The notes under the pieces were generated by a model that ran no database searches, was not told the DNA's origin, and saw nothing but the letters and a program-made list of their open reading frames with translations. Shown one piece after another: positions 7,685-15,711 of a stretch of 40,640 nucleotides of DNA (within the stretch, counting starts at the first letter, position 1; each line of letters begins with the position of its first letter). Position numbers and translations under genes: made by a program. The DNA is from Streptococcaceae bacterium (GTDB taxonomy: Bacteria; Bacillota; Bacilli; Lactobacillales; Streptococcaceae). The stretch lies in the NCBI GenBank assembly GCA_031253335.1, contig JAIRWF010000009.1:1-40640 (forward strand), in the 5' to 3' direction.

Positions 7685-7705
7685 GGTCAAGGAACTTTCT
7701 TGGCC
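7685..7705 (+). other. Hairpin between peptide and transporter genes
   Basis: GGTCAAG-N7-CTTGGCC makes a 7-bp stem with one G-U pair, six bases after the peptide stop and just before the AAAGGAGG of the permease. It lacks a U-tract. It could protect the upstream message or lower read-through, as in operons where a peptide is made in excess over its transporter. Confidence 0.55.
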
Positions 7706-7722
7706 TCTGAAAGGAGGTTATT

Positions 7723-8919
7723 ATGAAGACTCTAAAATTTGAGCTAAAAAAATTTCTTTCAAGTAAGAGAAATAAATACTTATTAGCTATTATTTCACTT
7801 TTGATCATTGGCTATGGGAGTTACCAAACACTTTATCAGGTGAATACTGCTAAACAATCAAATATTCAAGCTTTAGTTGAAATGGCTAGTCAGAATATAC
7901 AAAATACCAAGCAATCTTTAACGACAATGGAGAGTTCACTGAAAGCCGCTACAACCACTTCTGAAAAAGACGGGCTTCTCGCCTCTGAGTCATCCTCAAA
8001 AAAAGATTTAGTAATCTATGAAAATCAGTTAAATGCCGCAAAGAAAAAAGATATCAACACTTTTTATAGATTACAAAATCAGCTAGATAAAGAAAGCATA
8101 GAGGAAGATGCCCAGAATTCTGCCATGGCAAATGCCAATGCTTCTGTTGAAAAAAGCACAGAAGCTGATATTGCATACTACAATGCTGTAGAAAATCGAC
8201 ATTTAAATTTTGAAGCATCCTCAACTACTCAAATGGCTGCTTTTGGAAATTTCCAACAACAATTTTTACCGCTTTTGTCAAGTGCATTGTTTGTAGTATT
8301 GTTTTCAGCGATGGTAGCTATCACGGTCTCTACTAGCTATGAAGACGGAGAACTAAAAATTTATCGCTTTTTTGGCTTTAATCTACAAAACAGCATTATT
8401 AACAAAGTAATTGCTGGTGTAATAATTAGTTTTGGCTGGTTGATCTTAGCCTCTATCATTTATTTCATCATTGTAGGTTTCGTCAATGGTTTTGGTTCTT
8501 GGAATTATCCTGCGTATCTCTTTACGCAAACAAGTAATGACCTTATTGTAAATAATCCTACAATTTCGAATGGGGTAGTTGATGCCGTTAGCATCTTATA
8601 TTTGCTTCCCGTTATCCTTTTTATTGCATCTTTAGGCGCTTTGGTATCTGTCATCTCAAAACGGAGTCTAGTTGTCATTGGAGTGATTGCAATTCTGGTG
8701 TTGGGTTATTCCATGATTTCAAGCGTTCCTTGGGTGAAGCCTCTTGCCAAATTCATTCCGATGAGTTATTTTGACCCTAGAAACTTATTAAATAATCCAA
8801 GTAACCTAGCAGGCACTGCATCCATCTGGGTGGGACTTGTTTATCTCTTAGTGATAAGCATTATATTTCTAGCTGTTGCCTACGTCTTAGTGGGTCGGCA
8901 AAAATCAAGGAGAATCTAA
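7723..8919 (+). CDS. ABC-2 type transporter permease with large extracytoplasmic coiled coil
   Basis: The 398-residue membrane protein has a first transmembrane helix at about residues 18-38, then about 150 residues of polar, Gln/Ser/Ala/Lys-rich, probably coiled-coil sequence outside the membrane. Five or six further helices start at about residue 185. This is the shape of ABC-2 permeases exporting, or conferring resistance to, peptides. A consensus AAAGGAGG precedes the ATG. The ATPase partner follows after one base. In context it most likely exports the 7379 peptide or protects against it; the sequence does not decide which. Codon use is AT-rich. Confidence 0.85.
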   Translation: MKTLKFELKKFLSSKRNKYLLAIISLLIIGYGSYQTLYQVNTAKQSNIQALVEMASQNIQNTKQSLTTMESSLKAATTTSEKDGLLASESSSKKDLVIYENQLNAAKKKDINTFYRLQNQLDKESIEEDAQNSAMANANASVEKSTEADIAYYNAVENRHLNFEASSTTQMAAFGNFQQQFLPLLSSALFVVLFSAMVAITVSTSYEDGELKIYRFFGFNLQNSIINKVIAGVIISFGWLILASIIYFIIVGFVNGFGSWNYPAYLFTQTSNDLIVNNPTISNGVVDAVSILYLLPVILFIASLGALVSVISKRSLVVIGVIAILVLGYSMISSVPWVKPLAKFIPMSYFDPRNLLNNPSNLAGTASIWVGLVYLLVISIIFLAVAYVLVGRQKSRRI

Positions 8920-8920
8920 C

Positions 8921-9538
8921 ATGCCTATACACATCAAAAATCTAAAATTGCCCGAGATTGAAGCCTTTGACTTTGAATTATTAAAAAATGGCTTATATGG
9001 TATGATTGGTCGCAATGGAATCGGGAAAAGCACATTTTTCTCAGCGCTTTCTGGAGAGTCTTCGATTTCGCAAGGTGAGATTGAGTCAGGTCGGGTGGCC
9101 TATTTACCTGATGTGGAAAGCTTTGATGGCAATCTAAATTGCGGAGATTACTTTGCCATTTTAAAGCCTGAAGAAAAAGAAAATGCAGAAAAATATGCTA
9201 AAATCCTAGGTGCTGATAAATTTGGCAAAAAACGAATCGGCAAATTTTCCCTCGGGATGAAAGAACTCTTTGCGACAGTCCTTTCTTTTTCGGTGGATTG
9301 TGAAATTCTCATTATTGATGAACTCTTTAGCGGGCTAGATGTGGCGGTAAAAGCGCGGGTCTATAAGGAACTTGCCAAAGTTGCGAAAGAAAAGATTGTT
9401 ATCCTGACCTCGCATAATTTAAAAGAAATTGAGCACTTTTGCGATAAGACCTACTTGCTTTCAGAGCATGGTGTGAGTGAGGTAACGGACTTTGAAGTGG
9501 CCGCGCGTGAGATTGGCTATATGGATGTGTTTTACTAG
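8921..9538 (+). CDS. ABC transporter ATP-binding protein
   Basis: This 205-residue ATPase is short for the family but complete in motifs: Walker A GRNGIGKST (about residues 29-37), signature FSLGMKE, Walker B EILIIDE followed by the D-loop SGLD, and a switch histidine in LTSHNLKEI. The N-terminal strand is abbreviated. It pairs with the 7723 permease, with one base between genes and an AAGGAGA ribosome binding site inside the permease end. Confidence 0.92.
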   Translation: MPIHIKNLKLPEIEAFDFELLKNGLYGMIGRNGIGKSTFFSALSGESSISQGEIESGRVAYLPDVESFDGNLNCGDYFAILKPEEKENAEKYAKILGADKFGKKRIGKFSLGMKELFATVLSFSVDCEILIIDELFSGLDVAVKARVYKELAKVAKEKIVILTSHNLKEIEHFCDKTYLLSEHGVSEVTDFEVAAREIGYMDVFY

Positions 9539-9546
9539 GAGAGAAC

Positions 9547-10383
9547 ATGGTAGATATTATCAAAGAACATTACGGGGATACCTTTCAGAGGCTGCGTGAG
9601 TCAAAAGAGCTGAAACAATCTGCTTTTGAGAGCTTGGGTTTATCGCGAAGAACCATCTTGAACTTTGAAAAAGGCGAGAAAATGCTTGAGATTGATAAGC
9701 TCGATGCAGCGCTCGCAGAGATGAATACTTCACTCGCAGAGTTTGAGTATTTGGCTAATGATTTTTCATTGGACGACTATGAGGACACTTTCTTGGAGCT
9801 GGAACATGCTTACTACAATGGAAATGTCAAGGCCTTACAGGAAATTGAAGATTTTTATGGAGATAAAGATAAACAAATCGCCTTATGTGCGAAGGCAGCC
9901 TATAGTGCCCTTACTGAAAAAGAAAAAAAGCTTTTAGCAGATTACATCATGGGCGTGGATATATGGGGTTTTTATGAACTATGCATCTTGTCATTCATCG
10001 CGGAACAGCTCAGTACGAATATGTTGCAATCTATCATGAAGGATTGGATCCGCCCGACGACTGCCTACCAAAACATCTTTAAATATCGTCGCAAGATGCA
10101 GCAAGTTCTGCACCGCATTGCCGCTGAAATGTGCACACGAGGAGAGCAAGAGTTTGCGCTGAAATGCTTGGTGCAATCTCGCCGTTTACTTTTTGAAAGA
10201 GACACATTTTCCAGAACTTTGCACTATTTTGTACGTGGCTATTACCAATGGACCTTCAAGGACAAAGAAGCGGGAGACGGTATGATGAAAGAAGCCATCC
10301 ATGTCTTTGAAATCACTGAGAGTAATGATTTATTGAAAACCTATCAAGACTATTATGATAAACATGTAAAAAATGATTCTTAG
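9547..10383 (+). CDS. Rgg/GadR/MutR family transcriptional regulator
   Basis: The N-terminal XRE-type helix-turn-helix (FQRLRESKELKQSAFESLGL...SRRTILNFEKGE, residues about 13-47) is followed by an all-helical C-terminal region of TPR type. The 278 residues match Rgg proteins, cytoplasmic regulators that often sense short imported peptides and control adjacent peptide or transporter genes. It follows the ATPase by eight bases with AGGAGAG as ribosome binding site, so it is the last gene of the 7379-10383 cassette and probably its own regulator. No SHP-type short pheromone ORF was recognised; the 7379 product has a classical signal peptide instead. Confidence 0.87.
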   Translation: MVDIIKEHYGDTFQRLRESKELKQSAFESLGLSRRTILNFEKGEKMLEIDKLDAALAEMNTSLAEFEYLANDFSLDDYEDTFLELEHAYYNGNVKALQEIEDFYGDKDKQIALCAKAAYSALTEKEKKLLADYIMGVDIWGFYELCILSFIAEQLSTNMLQSIMKDWIRPTTAYQNIFKYRRKMQQVLHRIAAEMCTRGEQEFALKCLVQSRRLLFERDTFSRTLHYFVRGYYQWTFKDKEAGDGMMKEAIHVFEITESNDLLKTYQDYYDKHVKNDS

Positions 10384-10396
10384 GGAACCATTTTTT
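10368..10396. terminator. Terminator overlapping the rgg 3' end
   Basis: AAAAAATG ... CATTTTTT forms an 8-bp outer stem with an inner TTC-TTAGG-GAA stem after one mismatch. It overlaps the last codons of the regulator gene and has U-tracts on both strands, which suits the convergent gene at 10428. Confidence 0.75.
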
Positions 10397-10427
10397 ATAA
10401 CTTCAGTAAAATTTCTAATTCACTTTT

Positions 10428-11312
10428 TTAATTCGCTCGATACGCAGCCGCGAAGACTTTTGCAAAGTCTTCCATTTTGACTTTTCCTTGAACGACTTTA
10501 GCGCCTTCAAATTCTGCATAGGCATCAGCGTCGTTTTGCATGGCGGACATTTGCGCAAAGAGTTCTGCATTCTCAGGCGTCATGCCGACTTTCAGCATAT
10601 TTTCGAGAGCGACTTCTTTGGAGATGACTTGATAGTCTGCAGAGATACCTTGTTCTGCCAAAGTATTAAGCCATTCATCAGTAGTGAAAGCGTCGGAGAC
10701 GACGTAGCGAATGGTCTTACCTTGTGGGGTCTCGCTCAGTACCTGATAAGCCACTTCTGCAATATCACTTGGATCAGCGAACTGTCGCACTTTATCAGGC
10801 TGAATCAGTCCAAAAATCTTTCCCGTGGTCTTGAGATTCTGCAAATCTGCAAAAAGATTCTGATAGAAGCCGACAGGCCGGATGATGGCAAGATTGGCAC
10901 CAAGTTTTTCAGCCACAGCAGTCAGGCTGTTTTCAATATGATGGTACATATACAAAGCACCAGCCTTAGGATTTTGTGCACCAACTGATGAGAGATTGAC
11001 AATATTTTGAACATCTGAATTTTCCAAGGTTTGGGCAAACACCTGTGCTTGATCTTTCGCCATCTCCAGCATGGATTGTGCACTTGGCCGACCAGAAATC
11101 ATGAGATACACCGTGTCCTGCCCCGCAAAAGCTTGCGTGAGAAAAGCAGCATCCTGCATCGAGCCCACCAGAGCTTTCGCACCAAGAGTTTCAATTGGTG
11201 CTTTGCCTTCTTCGCGCGACGTGATGACCGTCACCTCATGCCCATCCGCAATCAGTCGTGGCACGGTGTACTTGTTGATGTTTCCAAGGGAACCAAGACA
11301 TACAATTTTCAT
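10428..11312 (-). CDS. NmrA-like NAD(P)-binding protein
   Basis: This 294-residue short-chain-type Rossmann protein begins MKIVCLGSLGNINKYTVPRL with a glycine-rich nucleotide loop. It has the NmrA-family pattern of ADGHEVTVITS, GSMQDAAFLTQAFAGQDTVYLM and NIVNLSSVGA followed by a YMYHHIENSL segment. Members act as NAD(P)H-quinone oxidoreductases or redox sensors; the substrate cannot be told. Its start overlaps the upstream gene's stop by four bases (ATGA), so the two are one operon and translationally coupled. Confidence 0.85.
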   Translation of the reverse strand: MKIVCLGSLGNINKYTVPRLIADGHEVTVITSREEGKAPIETLGAKALVGSMQDAAFLTQAFAGQDTVYLMISGRPSAQSMLEMAKDQAQVFAQTLENSDVQNIVNLSSVGAQNPKAGALYMYHHIENSLTAVAEKLGANLAIIRPVGFYQNLFADLQNLKTTGKIFGLIQPDKVRQFADPSDIAEVAYQVLSETPQGKTIRYVVSDAFTTDEWLNTLAEQGISADYQVISKEVALENMLKVGMTPENAELFAQMSAMQNDADAYAEFEGAKVVQGKVKMEDFAKVFAAAYRAN

Positions 11313-12232
11313 AATGTAATAATCACCTTTCCATGTGCATGTCGCCCCGCTTGGAGATCCAGGGCTTCAAGATAATCCTCACGATCAAATTTTCCAGCGA
11401 TTGGGACAATCATTTGTCCAGAAACGAGTGTTTCAAGGACAAATTGCAAGTCTTCATCTGTTGCATAGGAGCCTGTGGCACCTTGTACACCTGCTGGAGG
11501 GGTGGGCCGTGGGATGATGGAGGATACTTTATCACCTGTGACTCCTAATTCGAGTGCGACTTTTGCCGTTTCGTTGTCAAATAAATCTAAGGCAGCCGTG
11601 ATGCCGAGTGGTGCGAGCCGTTCTTTCAAGCCTTCGCCGTAGGCGATAGGTTTCGCACCAAGCGAATTCACGAAGTCAAAGGATGAAGGCGAGCAAGTAC
11701 CATAGACCGTTGCCCCCATTGCTTTTGCCAGCTGAACGGCATAAACGCCCACGCCGCCTCCAGCTGCAGAAATGACGACTTTATCGCCTGCTTTGACCTG
11801 CGCTTTATTAAGCGCATCAATCGCTGTGGAACCACAGACGCCAATCGTTGCTGCCACTTCATCTGAAATACCGTCTGGCGTATGGAGCATCCGATGATGA
11901 GGGTCTCGTGTTTCGGGCATGAGGATGTATTCTTGGGCCGTGCCTTCATAGGACGTTCCAAAAACACGGTCGCCAGGCTGATAGGCGGTGACGGCCTCCC
12001 CAACACTTTCTACGACACCCGCGAAGTCATAGCAGAAAGTCATTGGCAAGCTCACCCCAAAAAGCTCTGCCATCTGTGGGACGGACATGATGCCCCAGTC
12101 CATGGGGTTGAGGCTAATCGTTGTGACTTTGACAAGGACGTCGGTTGGCTTTTGAAGCTCAGGTTTTTTGATTTCGACGGGCTTCAGCACCTCTTTGTAA
12201 TTGCCAAATTTGGCATATTGGATTGCTTTCAT
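11309..12232 (-). CDS. Zinc-independent quinone oxidoreductase (MDR family)
   Basis: The 307-residue enzyme of the medium-chain dehydrogenase/reductase superfamily has a GroES-like N-terminal half (VKVTTISLNPMDWGI; CYDFAGVVESVGE; GDRVFG). The Rossmann half has VISAAGGGVGVYAVQLAKAMG. Structural zinc cysteines and the catalytic Cys/His of zinc ADHs are absent, pointing to an NADPH-quinone reductase type. Start chosen at 12232 (MKAIQYAKFG) because AAGGAAA lies at proper distance; a longer frame from 12250 would swallow the ribosome binding site. First gene of a two-gene operon with the NmrA-like gene. Confidence 0.87.
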   Translation of the reverse strand: MKAIQYAKFGNYKEVLKPVEIKKPELQKPTDVLVKVTTISLNPMDWGIMSVPQMAELFGVSLPMTFCYDFAGVVESVGEAVTAYQPGDRVFGTSYEGTAQEYILMPETRDPHHRMLHTPDGISDEVAATIGVCGSTAIDALNKAQVKAGDKVVISAAGGGVGVYAVQLAKAMGATVYGTCSPSSFDFVNSLGAKPIAYGEGLKERLAPLGITAALDLFDNETAKVALELGVTGDKVSSIIPRPTPPAGVQGATGSYATDEDLQFVLETLVSGQMIVPIAGKFDREDYLEALDLQAGRHAHGKVIITL

Positions 12233-12234
12233 AG

Positions 12235-12279
12235 TTGAATTTCCTTTCAAATAAAATTATACTATAATAAATGTCAAGA
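12235..12279. promoter_or_regulatory. AT-rich divergent promoter region
   Basis: On the plus strand TTGAAT (12235-12240), a 17-bp spacer and TATACT (12258-12263) form a good promoter, with a second TATAAT at 12263-12268. On the minus strand TTGACA (12279-12274) faces the quinone oxidoreductase gene, but its best -10 is unclear. Confidence 0.55.
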
Positions 12280-12298
12280 ATTTTGAATGAGGTTTAAC

Positions 12299-12355
12299 AT
12301 GGTAAAAATAGGTTGGATTGGGAAAGGTGTTCTGCCTTTTTTGCAAGTCCTTTAG
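12299..12355 (+). pseudogene. Truncated duplicate of the 5' end of the 12454 gene
   Basis: The frame reads MVKIGWIGKGVLPFLQVL and stops. Its first eleven codons match the start of the downstream dehydrogenase (MTKIGWIGTGV), including a nucleotide run of 15 identical bases (AAAAATAGGTTGGAT). It has its own promoter and a GAGG ribosome binding site. It is immediately followed by an interspersed repeat (12357-12412), so a duplication or insertion probably broke an original gene start and the intact copy now begins 155 bp downstream. It might still be translated as an 18-residue leader peptide. Confidence 0.65.
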
Positions 12356-12356
12356 G

Positions 12357-12412
12357 GCTTAGCTGAGACGGACAGCGTAGTACGAAGTGCGGAGACCCGA
12401 AGGGTCACGCCT
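12357..12412. repeat. Diverged copy of the interspersed intergenic repeat
   Basis: GGCTTAGC, GGACAGCG, AAG and GCGGAGA occur in the same order and at nearly the same spacing as in the repeats at 125 and 22253, with substitutions and small indels between them. It sits between the truncated gene start and the intact dehydrogenase gene. Confidence 0.6.
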
Positions 12413-12453
12413 TAGTAAATATTTTTAGAAATAAATATAAGGAGAAGTACAAA

Positions 12454-13335
12454 ATGACAAAAATAGGTTGGATAGGCACAGGCGTGATGGGAGCTGCGCA
12501 GGCAGGTCATTTGCAAGATGCAGGACATGAACTCTATGTCTATAATCGCACGAAATCGAAAACGGATGGTCTAGTAGCAAAAGGAGCGGTGTATTGTGAG
12601 ACACCAAAGACTGTGGCAGAAGCAGCAGATGTGATTTTCACGATGGTGGGCTATCCACGGGATGTGCGAGAGGTCTATTTTGAAGGGATTTTCCAGGCGG
12701 AGAATATCGCAGGGAAGATTGTTGTGGATATGACAACGTCGGAGCCGGGACTCGCAGTTGAGATTGCTAAGAAAGCTGTTGAACTCGGAGCTAGTGCCCT
12801 GGACGCGCCGGTCTCGGGTGGGGACATCGGAGCGAAGAATGGGACGCTGACCATCATGGTAGGCGGTACCCAGAAGACGTTTGATGCTGTCCTCCCCTTC
12901 TTTCAGGCGATGGGGAAGACGATTACGCTTGAAGGTAGTGCGGGGACGGGGCAACATACGAAAATGGCCAATCAAATCGGGATTGCGGGGACGATGACGG
13001 CGATGTGCGAGCTTCTCGCCTATGCGGGGGCTGCGGGGCTTGATTTTGATAAATTACTTGCGACTCTTGGCGGAGGCGGGGCTTCGACTTGGAGCTTGAC
13101 GAACTATGCGCCGCGGATTCTGGCAGAGGATTATACGCCAGGTTTTTTTGTGAAGCATTTTGTAAAGGATTTGGGGATTGCGCTCACTTGTGCGAAGGAG
13201 ATGGGTTTGAACCTGCCTGCGACAGCGCAAGCAAATGGCTTATATGAGAAATTGGCTTCTGAAGGCTTTGAAAATGACGGGACGCAGGCGCTGATGAAGC
13301 TGTATTGGGGCGAAGGGAAACGGCCAGAGAGGTAA
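12454..13335 (+). CDS. 3-hydroxyisobutyrate dehydrogenase-family NAD(P)-dependent oxidoreductase
   Basis: This 293-residue beta-hydroxyacid dehydrogenase has the N-terminal dinucleotide fold GWIGTGVMG (residues 5-13), the substrate-binding motif DAPVSGGDIGA (about 114-124) and the catalytic lysine in GQHTKMANQI. Family members oxidise 3-hydroxyisobutyrate, tartronate semialdehyde or similar beta-hydroxyacids; specificity cannot be read from sequence. The ATG follows AAGGAGAAG. The promoter is probably the one at 12235, making the repeat and truncated frame part of its leader. The second half is noticeably GC-rich. A terminator follows at 13373. Confidence 0.9.
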   Translation: MTKIGWIGTGVMGAAQAGHLQDAGHELYVYNRTKSKTDGLVAKGAVYCETPKTVAEAADVIFTMVGYPRDVREVYFEGIFQAENIAGKIVVDMTTSEPGLAVEIAKKAVELGASALDAPVSGGDIGAKNGTLTIMVGGTQKTFDAVLPFFQAMGKTITLEGSAGTGQHTKMANQIGIAGTMTAMCELLAYAGAAGLDFDKLLATLGGGGASTWSLTNYAPRILAEDYTPGFFVKHFVKDLGIALTCAKEMGLNLPATAQANGLYEKLASEGFENDGTQALMKLYWGEGKRPER

Positions 13336-13372
13336 TCAATCAAGAAAGTTACAGCATCAATATTTCCCATTG

Positions 13373-13392
13373 AGAGGCGACAGCCTCTTTTT
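13373..13392 (+). terminator. Intrinsic terminator
   Basis: AGAGGC-GACA-GCCTCT is followed by TTTT, 38 bases after the dehydrogenase stop codon. Confidence 0.88.
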
Positions 13393-13399
13393 ATTATGC

Positions 13400-13405
13400 T
13401 ATACT
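13400..13405 (+). promoter_or_regulatory. Extended -10 of the amino-acid permease gene
   Basis: TGC-TATACT forms an extended -10 directly after the previous terminator. Predicted +1 is near 13412, leaving a short leader with TTAAGGA as ribosome binding site. Confidence 0.65.
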
Positions 13406-13433
13406 CAGTGTGTAGAAAATTCAGTTAAGGATA

Positions 13434-14795
13434 ATGATGAAAAAGCAAAATATTACAATTTTCCAGATGTCGGTCATGACGATTATTACGATAGCTGGGC
13501 TTCGGGGGCTTCCTGGGATGGCTATTTATGGCTGGGCGTCGATTATTCTGTATTTGATACCAGCGGTCATGTTCTTTATTCCTTCGGCATTGGTATCGGC
13601 GGAGCTTGGTGCGACCTATGATGGTGGTGTCTATCAATGGGCACGTGAGGGCCTTGGAGAGCGTTGGGGTCTAGTTGCGATTTGGATGCAATGGATTCAC
13701 AACGTCGTGTGGTATCCCGCGCAGCTTGCCTTTGTTGCCTCTGCGGCGGCTTCGGTCTTTGGCCTCACGCAACTGCCAAATAGTGGTCTATATATTGCGA
13801 TTGTGATTGTGGTTGTCTTCTGGTGGGCTGTGTGGTTGACGCTCAAGGGGGGGAATTTATTTGCGCGGATTGCGTCGGGAGCAGGTTTGATTGGGACTTT
13901 GATTCCAGCAGCGCTGTTATTGATATTAGGTGCAGCTTGGCTTTTAACGAAACAACACATCTCAACGACTTTGACAGGGTCGCATCTCATGCCGAATTTC
14001 ACGAACTTTGCGGCGATTGCCCTGGTCGTACAAAATGTCCTCGCTTTTGCAGGCATGGAAGTTAACGCTGTCCATGCACACCAGATGGCGGATTCCAAGC
14101 GTTATACACGCGTTGTTGGCGTTGCATTTGTCGGCGCTTTGGTGATTTTTATCTTGCCAACACTCATTTTGTCCATGGTCTTGCCAAAAACAGTCAATCT
14201 TTCTGACGGTGCTGTGATTGGCTTTGAGACAATGTTCTCTAAATTTGGGATGGGCTTTATGGGCAATGTCATAGCGCTTGCGATTGTCATTGGGGCGATT
14301 GCTTCGATTATTAGCTGGATTTCTGGGCCTTCGCGTGGCTTGTTCAATGCAGCGAACGATGGTGCTTTGCCTGAGTTTTTCCGAAAGTCGAATAAAAATG
14401 GTGCGCAGCGTGGCATTCTCTTGCTGATGGGCGTGGTTGTGACTATATTGGCAAGTTTCTATGTGATCTTCCCAAGCTCCGTGTCAATGGTCTTTAGCCT
14501 ATTAATCGGCATGGCGGTGGCGCTTTACGTCATGATGTATATTTTGATGTTTCTCGCAAGTATTTCTTTGCGGCGTCAGAAAAAAACAGGGAATGACGGC
14601 TATCATGCGCCCGCTCTGTATTTCATGGCAGGAATGGGAATTGTGGCTTGTCTCGCTGCGTTTTTATTGACCTTTGTTCCTTCAAGCTCTCAAGCAGGCA
14701 TTCCAACTTGGCTCTATCCGATTTTGGTCGGCGGTGTGTTCTTGGTGTTGAGCGTTCCTAGCCTTATTTTGTTTGAAATGGCGAAGCGCAAGTAA
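13434..14795 (+). CDS. APC-family amino-acid transporter, glutamate/GABA antiporter-like
   Basis: The 453-residue permease has about 12 transmembrane helices. The N-terminal pattern MTIITIAGLRGLPGMAIYG, SAELGATYDGGVYQWAREGLG and WMQWIHNVVWYPAQ is typical of the amino acid:polyamine/glutamate transporter group that includes GadC-like antiporters. GMEVNAVHAHQM in helix 6 and ISGPSRGLFNAANDGALP also fit. The substrate is not resolved. Two adjacent ATGs (13434, 13437) are possible; the ribosome binding site TTAAGGA favours the second slightly. It is monocistronic. Confidence 0.88.
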   Translation: MMKKQNITIFQMSVMTIITIAGLRGLPGMAIYGWASIILYLIPAVMFFIPSALVSAELGATYDGGVYQWAREGLGERWGLVAIWMQWIHNVVWYPAQLAFVASAAASVFGLTQLPNSGLYIAIVIVVVFWWAVWLTLKGGNLFARIASGAGLIGTLIPAALLLILGAAWLLTKQHISTTLTGSHLMPNFTNFAAIALVVQNVLAFAGMEVNAVHAHQMADSKRYTRVVGVAFVGALVIFILPTLILSMVLPKTVNLSDGAVIGFETMFSKFGMGFMGNVIALAIVIGAIASIISWISGPSRGLFNAANDGALPEFFRKSNKNGAQRGILLLMGVVVTILASFYVIFPSSVSMVFSLLIGMAVALYVMMYILMFLASISLRRQKKTGNDGYHAPALYFMAGMGIVACLAAFLLTFVPSSSQAGIPTWLYPILVGGVFLVLSVPSLILFEMAKRK

Positions 14796-14810
14796 AAACG
14801 GCACCCATTC

Positions 14811-14839
14811 TTGCTTTTTCCCAAAATTTTTGTTATACT
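14811..14839 (+). promoter_or_regulatory. rpsD promoter
   Basis: TTGCTT (14811-14816) and TATACT (14834-14839) are 17 bp apart. The predicted +1 near 14846 leaves an untranslated leader of about 143 nt, far longer than any other in the window. Confidence 0.8.
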
Positions 14840-14845
14840 TTTGGA

Positions 14846-14988
14846 GTTGAACTTTGCAGCAGCGCTCTAAGTGACCGTCAACATTGCGTCAAAGATTTAT
14901 CTAGTAACCTTAGCTGATAGGCGAAATCGCAATGTACGAGCTGAAGTGCGCACTCAGTTCTTCCAATAAAATTGAAAGGACATTTATT
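14846..14988 (+). promoter_or_regulatory. Structured rpsD leader, candidate S4 autoregulatory element
   Basis: An 8-bp perfect long-range stem, ACATTGCG (14881-14888) with CGCAATGT (14928-14935), encloses a smaller hairpin (CCTTAGCTGATAGG). A palindromic AGTGCGCACT follows close to the ribosome binding site GAAAGGAC. In Firmicutes S4 represses its own gene by binding a structured leader; this RNA is the right size and place, but I cannot confirm it matches a described S4 leader. Confidence 0.55.
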
Positions 14989-15600
14989 ATGTCACGTTAT
15001 ACTGGTCCATCATGGAAACAGTCTCGCCGTTATGGCATCTCTCTTACAGGCAGCGGGAAAGAACTCGCTCGCCGCAACTACGTCCCAGGACAACACGGTC
15101 CCAACAACCGCTCTAAGCTTTCAGAATATGGCTTGCAGCTTGCTGAGAAGCAGAAACTTCGTTTCATGTATGGGGTTACTGAGCGCCAATTCCGTAATCT
15201 TTATGTGCATGCAACGAAGATCAAAGAAGGTACTGTTGGTTTCAACTTCATGCTACTGCTTGAAAGCCGTTTGGATAACATTGTATACCGTTTAGGTCTC
15301 GCGACAACGCGTCGCCAGGCTCGTCAATTTGTCACGCACGGTCACATTTTAGTGGATGGCAAACGGGTAGATATTCCGTCAGCTCGCATCTCTGTTGGTT
15401 CAACGATCAACGTCCGTGAAAAGTCTCTCAAGGTTCCAGCTATTACTGAGGCTGTTGAGGCGGTGCGCGCACGTCCAAGCTTTGTAGAATTTGATGCTGA
15501 GAAACTTGAAGGCAAATTTGTTCGTTTGCCTGAACGCGATGAAATTAATCCAGAAATCAATGAAGCCCTCATCGTTGAATACTATAACAAACAAATGTAA
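14989..15600 (+). CDS. rpsD: Small ribosomal subunit protein S4 (uS4)
   Basis: The 203-residue product begins [20 protein letters not shown] and has the S4 RNA-binding domain with [21 protein letters not shown] and TRHGH-type loop (here [17 protein letters not shown]). It binds 16S rRNA early in 30S assembly. The start is the internal ATG at 14989, preceded by GAAAGGAC; the longer frame from 14932 is part of the regulatory leader. The form lacks the N-terminal zinc cysteines. It is monocistronic. Confidence 0.97.
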   Translation: MSRYTGPSWKQSRRYGISLTGSGKELARRNYVPGQHGPNNRSKLSEYGLQLAEKQKLRFMYGVTERQFRNLYVHATKIKEGTVGFNFMLLLESRLDNIVYRLGLATTRRQARQFVTHGHILVDGKRVDIPSARISVGSTINVREKSLKVPAITEAVEAVRARPSFVEFDAEKLEGKFVRLPERDEINPEINEALIVEYYNKQM

Positions 15601-15613
15601 GCACAAACTTCTG

Positions 15614-15637
15614 AAAACGCCTTTCGAGGCGTTTTTT
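15614..15637 (+). terminator. Intrinsic terminator of rpsD
   Basis: AAAACGCC-TTTCGA-GGCGTTTT continues into further Ts, 13 bases after the stop codon. Confidence 0.93.
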
Positions 15638-15711
15638 TGTTACCTATTATGAGTAATAATTAAGAAAGATATTATAAAATAATGGCAACTACATAAAGAA
15701 AGGATAATCTT

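Noticed and set aside
14932-14988. Longer rpsD start at 14932
   Set aside because: The extra 19 codons fall in the structured leader; GAAAGGAC and family homology fix the start at 14989.
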